Source: Siphonodentalium dalli
Taxonomy: Eukaryota; Mollusca; Scaphopoda; Gadilida; Siphonodentaliidae
Reading direction: 5' to 3'
NCBI GenBank assembly: GCA_032622095.1
Contig: CP136063.1
Coordinates: 213,733,982 to 213,797,981, forward strand
Length of the DNA: 64,000 bases
Shown: in pieces, positions 58,901 through 64,000 of the stretch
Position numbering within the stretch: position 1 is the stretch's first letter
How the letters are laid out: each line of letters opens with the position of its first letter
Translations under genes and position numbers: made by a program
Notes under the pieces: model-generated
What the model saw: only the letters and a program-made list of their open reading frames with translations
What the model was told of the DNA's origin: nothing
The model's database searches: none

Positions 58901-59084
58901 ATTTTGAAATTTTTTGGAAGTTTTGGGATTTTGAAATTTTTTGGAAAAAATAAATTTTGGAAGTTTTGAAATTTGTTTTGGGTTTTGATATTTTGGAAGT
59001 TTTGGGAATATTTTAGTACAACCAATTTTAGACCCACAAATTCTATTTTTAGAAGTGGGGCGAACGAGCCAGCTATTCTTCTCA
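55664..59084 (-). repeat. Right arm of the giant palindrome (3421 bp)
   Basis: Mirror of 52312-55448, with one extra 284-bp tandem unit and a 9-bp difference in the A-rich module. A few substitutions (for example the codon giving Arg/His near 53762/57635) show that the arms are not strictly identical. The triplet run has 17 units in both arms. Confidence 0.97.
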
Positions 59085-59307
59085 CATGTAGGAAAACATA
59101 CCAGCATCCCAACATAATACGCCCTGCCTTTTAAATAGTTTTAGTCTAACGTCACACATGTTTATACTAATTATTTGTTGGACAAGTAAACTATAAAAAC
59201 AATATCAACCTATCGTACGTCCGTAGTTACGAACTGTTGTTAATGCCTTGCGATATTTTCGAATGTTGAACATTTTAACCAATGTGGACCGATTCATCCC
59301 AAACCCC
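59085..59307. other. No gene recognised
   Basis: AT-rich flank of the palindrome. No target duplication with the left flank (before 52312) could be found. Confidence 0.4.
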
Positions 59308-59460
59308 GTGACCATCATCATTTTCACCACCATCATCAGTATCATCATCATTATCACTTCCGCCATCACCATCATCGCAAACATAACCATGATCATCAAC
59401 AAAATCATCACCATCATTAGCATTACCACCATCACCATCATCATCGCCATCACCAGCACG
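59308..59460. repeat. Imperfect (ATC)n microsatellite
   Basis: CATCATCAT with interruptions. The long frames over it (poly-Ile/Thr on one strand, poly-Met/Val or Asp/Gly on the other) are artefacts of the triplet. Confidence 0.9.
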
Positions 59461-59975
59461 GTCCGCCATTAGGAACAACATCGATGCTGAACCTCAATAA
59501 AAACAAGAACATAACATGCAGTAAGTTGCATATCGTGAACAATACCATATATAGCACAACACCCGCGGGCTGCACTCGCACTGCAATTGCTCAGAGAAAG
59601 CGCCGCCATTAATACGCATCTATAGCATTTTATGAACTGAAGATGAGTAAATAATTTTCCCAATGAAGCTGTTGAGTGGTATGGTTTCATTATACATGTA
59701 TATCAATCGACGTTGGAGATAAGCGGGTACCACTTAACTTTATTACATGCATGTTTGCCAGTTATGGAGATCATTTCCCTTGCTTCACTACTCGTAAAAT
59801 CACAAATACCTGCTTTTAATATTAGTATTTGTATCTCTAGCACGCGCAACATATCGCGCACTTTGGTATCTAACCAATATTGCCCATATTAACTGGAAAC
59901 GAACGTTTTGTCACAATATATGTTTCCCTCGCTCACCTGCCGTGCATATGTTATTTGAAACACCATACACCCTAA
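59461..59975. other. No gene recognised
   Basis: No domain-bearing frame and no repeat partner in the window. Confidence 0.4.
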
Positions 59976-60345
59976 AAAGTATCTGGAACCAAATAAGCTT
60001 ATTCGATTCTTCATTTTGTCCCAATAGCGGAACAAATGAAATTGGTTCTTCACTGAACAAAGAACCACTTAGTTCTTCGTTGCAACTTTGTGAAGAACCA
60101 ACTGGTTATACACGGGGGTTTTGCTGTAGAACCAATTGGTGCATTAGACGTGAGGAACCAAACAAGGAATTGTGTGTCTCAGGAAACACCCATAGAAGAT
60201 CCAAACGAAGAACTAAACGCTGACAAAGAAGCAAATTCTATATTCGGAAATATACATTAATTTTGTCCCTATAGCGAAACCAAATGAGCTATTGTTTTCG
60301 GTAAGAACCAGTTGTTTCTTACTTGGTTCTATGTCAGAATCAAAT
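59976..60345. repeat. Region dense in GAACCA / TGGTTC motifs
   Basis: GAACCA occurs near 59985, 60059, 60100, 60129, 60154 and 60307, with GGTTCT on the same strand near 60043 and 60332. Several are in small inverted pairs (GGTTCTTCACTGAACAAAGAACC). A degenerate tandem or foldback origin is likely. The 93-codon frame here is not convincing as a gene. Confidence 0.5.
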
Positions 60346-61318
60346 CTTTGCCGCCGAGTTTCACCACACGTGTATTATTTTATAATTACACCCACTTCAT
60401 TCTCTATAGTAAATTGCCGTTGAGTTTATCAAAGCTAATGTAATTATATCGCATAATTACATTAGGTCGATCGAGATTTTATCAGTGCAATAAAAACGAC
60501 CCAAAAGTACTTGCGCGCAATGATATTTGTAGTCCGTTGCATAGTAACTAAGGACGCCGTTTTCTTCGCACTCGCTTCGCAGTACACATTTTTTTTTCAC
60601 GAACGGTGTGAAAGCCAATAAAAGAGTAATAAATAAATATCCAAATAAAGACAATGCCCCAATTAAAGGCACGTGAGGCCTTAGTTGTCGAAAATATTCA
60701 TATTTGTTCCAATCACCGTAAACAGAAAAACATTAAAACGCATACAGTTTCGTTCATATATACCATGACCATCGCGTAAACAGCATGTTATCATAACGAT
60801 TTACTATATTGTGTTACAGAATACAGCACAATGCTGCTGGCTAATCACACACAAATGGTATAAACGCTCTTTATTCGTTCCATATCAGGAATTCACCAAC
60901 AAAGAACGCTCTTTATGTTCAACATCATAATATAAACAAACACCAGAATAGTAACTTGTTATGCGTTTGTTTACATAAAAATGGTCAAATATATGACAAT
61001 AACATACTGTTTATGCGATATTTCTTATTTGTATACGGACAAAGTCTGTCTATTTTTTGTTGTTCTTTCTGTTTGTGGCGGTTTTTGACGGGTGGAAATA
61101 TTTTCACAGGATACCCACCGCCAAGGCCAACCGTACCTTTAAATAAACATTCCTAAGCTGTTTGCATAGTATAAATTGGTCGTATTTGCGACGTTTCGTT
61201 TCGAAATGCATGGCTAAACTTACACAACTTTTTTGTTTTCGTTTCATTTATTTACATTTTCACACCGCATAGGGCCGGGTTGACCATATGCATTATGATT
61301 GTTGAAAGGTCACGGGAG
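60346..61318. other. No gene recognised
   Basis: Two AACGCTCTTTAT motifs at about 60867 and 60907. Open frames lack recognisable domains. Confidence 0.4.
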
Positions 61319-61319
61319 C

Positions 61320-61437
61320 TTGGAACTTGATCAAATTAATCAACAACTGCCTTAATGAGGCTAATGAGCAATGTTTGGTCATAATGCTGGGCCAAAATTT
61401 GCTAATTTAATTAAGGAAGTTATTGATCAAGTTCCAA
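61320..61437. repeat. Inverted repeat around TTGGAACTTGATCAA
   Basis: Arms 61320-61356 and 61410-61437 pair (TTGGAACTTGATCAA with TTGATCAAGTTCCAA, and CCTTAAT with ATTAAGG). Probably a small hairpin element. Confidence 0.7.
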
Positions 61438-61595
61438 ACTCAAATGGTATTGGCAAGATCGTCACAAGTCCATGCAATGCATGGTACCGTACATTATAAT
61501 TTTCTGTCATGTCAACAATTTATAAATTATATAATACTGTGATGAAATTTTTAATTATTGTTTACAAATATTCCCAAACATTGGACCCAGTCCCC

Positions 61596-61680
61596 TAGAT
61601 CATGCCATGAATCGCTACTCTGGCTGAGGCCCGTGTCTACGACGTCAGCCAGAGTAGATCGAGATTCATGGCATGATCTA
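61596..61680. repeat. Inverted repeat around TAGATCATGCCATGAAT
   Basis: Arms 61596-61627 and 61645-61680 pair nearly throughout (TAGATCATGCCATGAAT, CTACTCTGGCTGA). The loop is 17 bp. Confidence 0.85.
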
Positions 61681-61686
61681 CCAGTC

Positions 61687-62435
61687 CCCGTGAGAAAACC
61701 GCAGCAGATTTTTTTCCCATTCGTCCCATGCAGCATGTTTCTTCGCTGCGTTTCAGTGTAATGATATGTTGCAAAGTGTTACGAAGTGTAAGTTGTAACC
61801 GGTACGTGTTACAAATAATATAAAGCCCTCATAAGAAAACCGCAGAATATTTTGTAAACTCATCTCAATGCAGAGATATGTTACAAAGTGTTACAAAGCG
61901 TTACGTAAATGATTTCTGAGATCCACAGAGACCACTCGTAGACAGTAACTGTTGTTACAAATGATATAAAGTCCCTGTGAGAAACCCGCAGTTTATTTTT
62001 TCATATCATCCGAGTGTAGTGATAAGTTATGTTACAAAGTTTTACGAAGCGTTACGTTGTGTGATTTCTGAGATCCACAGAGACCACTCGTAGACAGTAA
62101 CTGTTGTTACAAATGATATAAAGTCCCTGTGAGAAAACCGCAGTATATTTTTTCATATCATCCGAGTGATAAGTTATGTTACAAAGTTTTACGAAGCGTT
62201 ACGTTGTGTGATTTCTGAGATCCACAGAGACTGCTCGTTGATGGGTGTATGCAAATGATGTAAATTCCCTATGAGAAAACTTATGGATATTTCTTCAACT
62301 CGTCTCAGTGTAGTTACGAAGGTTTATATGTGATTTATGAGATTCCACATATCGATGTACCGCTCGTAGACGGGTGTTCAAATTATTGTTCAATGCGAAG
62401 CTCCCAAGTCCCCACGAGAATAACAGCAGAATTTT
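61687..62435 (+). repeat. About 145-bp tandem repeat, five to six units
   Basis: Units begin CCCTGTGAGAAAACCGCAG or a variant at about 61687, 61828, 61972, 62125, 62267 and 62410. Shared inner blocks are GTTACAAAGTGTTACGAAG, TGAGATCCACAGAGACCACT and AAATGATATAAAGT. Units 3 and 4 are almost identical; the outer ones are decayed. Confidence 0.9.
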
Positions 62436-63325
62436 GCGACGATATTTGGCATATCCATTTAGCAAGGCATATGTGGGAATGTTACCCAATCCTGTTTTTA
62501 ATAACTGCAATTTCTATATTTCATAGAAAACACAAAGTGACAAACATGACGATGATCAACCACGGTGAAGAGAATGAACGTCAAAATTATAGATTTGATC
62601 TTGATTAGTTAATAATATTTCAATGTAATTAAACAATTACCACACACAAAAAACTTGAGCTTTACCGACTCAGCACAAATCTACAATCGGTACATTTACA
62701 AAATATCCTAAGATGAATGTAAAATAGATTTTGAACAATCACTTGAAATTTGACAAATGATTAAAAATAAGTTTTGGAAAAATAAATAATCTTACTAATA
62801 TTCCAGAAATACCATGATGGTTTATTCTTCTGAAAACTTATTTTTCTCGGTAAAATCTCAAGTGATTTTCGTGAGTGAAAATATCTCAATCTGGAAACAA
62901 AATTGACTGAATGCCGACAGATATCGGATAATTCCTGTTAGAAAATGTTCACTAAACTTACTGATTATCGCACGTTAATGAGTCCCAGTAAACATGGAAA
63001 CTAAAATGTGTGTTCCTCTTCCAATATTCTGCTGATAATGTTATTATTTCGTCGAAAGTTTATTAATTTAACGAATCATTATCGGCCATGCTTGTGCTCC
63101 GTCCTTGACATACGCTTCGGGGAAAACCCAACTCGATCGATTGGTCGATATTATTCGGACGGAAATGGGGCGAGTTGGCTTCGGCCCGAGTCGTCACAGT
63201 TCCTAACCGGACAAGTGAGGCTGTTTCGGCCCTTTATTTGAGAACATATAGTTCCTTGCTTCAACCGTCTTTGAAGGGCGAAAATGTTTATAAAATCAAC
63301 ATTTAACAATTAATGGTATAACTAT
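62436..63325. other. No gene recognised
   Basis: AT-rich. Small open frames without motifs. Confidence 0.45.
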
Positions 63326-63479
63326 AAGGAATAATCTCGGTTTCCCAATGTAATTACACAGTCTAAAGGCATATGCCGAATCACAAACTCTTATAAATCG
63401 CGTCGCGATTTACAGGTTTTTGATTCGGCATATGCCTTTAGACTGTGTAATTACATTGGGAAACCGAGATTAGTCCTTA
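63326..63479. repeat. Near-perfect hairpin, about 65-bp arms
   Basis: From TAAGGAATAATCTCGG to CCGAGATTAGTCCTTA the arms match almost throughout, including GTAATTACACAGTCTAAAGG. The centre holds a second palindrome, AAATCGCGTCGCGATTT. Foldback MITE-like; no clear target duplication. Confidence 0.9.
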
Positions 63480-63480
63480 A

Positions 63481-63660
63481 GTCATCTCCATTATAAATGG
63501 ACCTAATGATGTTATTTAAAGTTGTCAAATTTGCAACGTCATAGTCAACAATGGGGGTTGGAGAGGAGCACCAATTTTGATAACACAATTATCGGAAATT
63601 TCCTCCAAACTTATTTGTAGGCTTTCAAAACAGTGTGTACCCTTCAAACCCTTTAGTAGA
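63481..63660 (+). repeat. Isolated monomer of the about 138-bp Helitron family
   Basis: GTTGGAGAGGAGCACCAATTTTG, then GAAATTTCCTCCAAACTTAT, and a preceding CCTAATGATGTTATTTAAAG. Same order as in 34870-36495 but strongly diverged. Confidence 0.5.
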
Positions 63661-64000
63661 GCTAGAGGGACACCTTCAGCAATATTAACGGGAACGGTAA
63701 AACACTTACAAAATAATGGTAACCTGACGTATTTAATCGGCGAATAATGAAGATAGATGAGAAGAAGTCAATCACATGATTGACGTTTCATTGCAGTTTC
63801 TAGCAAAACAGGTTTTCCAGCTGCTGCTATCAGTTATTCATCACGTTTAAAAAAATTCACACTCGTCTTCGTGAGTTGATCATTGCCGCTCTAAACCTTA
63901 TATTAATATGAAATTTTGATTTATCATGCGATTTAAGAAATGTACAGTAATGGAGGGAAATGTTTGTACATAGGTAACATGCCGCGCGGACTGTCATGGT
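63661..64000. other. No gene recognised
   Basis: Nothing supported in the last 340 bp. Confidence 0.45.

Noticed and set aside
52312-59084. Palindrome as a plain read fold-back artefact
   Set aside because: Not excluded, but not accepted as the default: arms differ by a full 284-bp unit and by substitutions, and the spacer is unique sequence.
59205-59481. Met/Val-rich and Asp/Gly-rich frames
   Set aside because: Products of the ATC microsatellite in different frames.
60457-60672. Minus-strand 71-codon frame with a hydrophobic start and four cysteines, signal-peptide-like
   Set aside because: Its first codon is GTG, there is no ATG before the hydrophobic part and no splice signal that would supply one was recognised.

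Overview
This window is eukaryotic, non-coding-dominated, AT-rich DNA from an animal genome, most likely a marine invertebrate. A mollusc or other lophotrochozoan is my guess, from the style of the repeats: Helitrons with tetranucleotide heads, a LINE ending in (AATC)n, and tRNA-derived SINEs. That guess is inference, with low confidence. I see no bacterial operon, CRISPR array or intact long host gene. The only host-gene-like pieces are a signal-peptide/PAN-like exon on the minus strand (5251-5539) and a C2H2 zinc-finger plus glutamine-rich fragment at the centre of a giant palindrome (55547-55888).

Layout. 1-6692: mixed old repeats, including hairpins at 341-475 and 4171-4323, Helitron-type pieces, a dead LINE 3' region with a (AATC)n tail inside a 16-bp target duplication, and the PAN-like exon. 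6693-12160: a 5.5-kb segmental duplicate whose partner is 41156-45716 plus 51277-52183. It carries the RT end of a Jockey-like LINE with a piggyBac-type MITE inside its ORF. 12635-31275: an 18.6-kb satellite of a 29-bp unit (about 640 copies), with a 2.52-kb higher-order repeat in its middle. 31148-34837: a direct tandem duplication joining the satellite edge to the endonuclease part of the LINE. 34739-37530: a 2.8-kb Helitron sitting exactly between an A and a T inside the LINE ORF and filled with about 138-bp tandem monomers. 37531-42939: the rest of the LINE, split by a hAT-like MITE and a piggyBac-like MITE, with about 2.47 kb of it duplicated in tandem. 42940-52183: the shared flank, with MITEs, SINEs and a 459-bp inverted repeat. 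52312-59084: a palindrome with 3.1- and 3.4-kb arms around a 215-bp spacer. 59085-64000: microsatellite, hairpins and a 145-bp tandem repeat.

How it fits together. The LINE, Helitron, hAT-like and piggyBac-like pieces form one nested stack. At each of the three insertion points, reading across the insert and counting the target site once continues the LINE reading frame without a break. This fixes the element ends to the base and gives the order of events: LINE first, then the three DNA-type insertions, then local tandem and segmental duplications. Shared stop codons show that the RT copies descend by DNA duplication and not by separate retrotransposition.

The most unusual part is the palindrome. 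It duplicates, head to head, a gene fragment (zinc finger, Q-rich, then a segment that stops just where a P-loop could begin) together with a CGG/GCC triplet run, an A-rich module and 280-bp tandem repeats. Whether this is a real inverted duplication, part of a large mobile element or an assembly artefact cannot be settled from the sequence alone.
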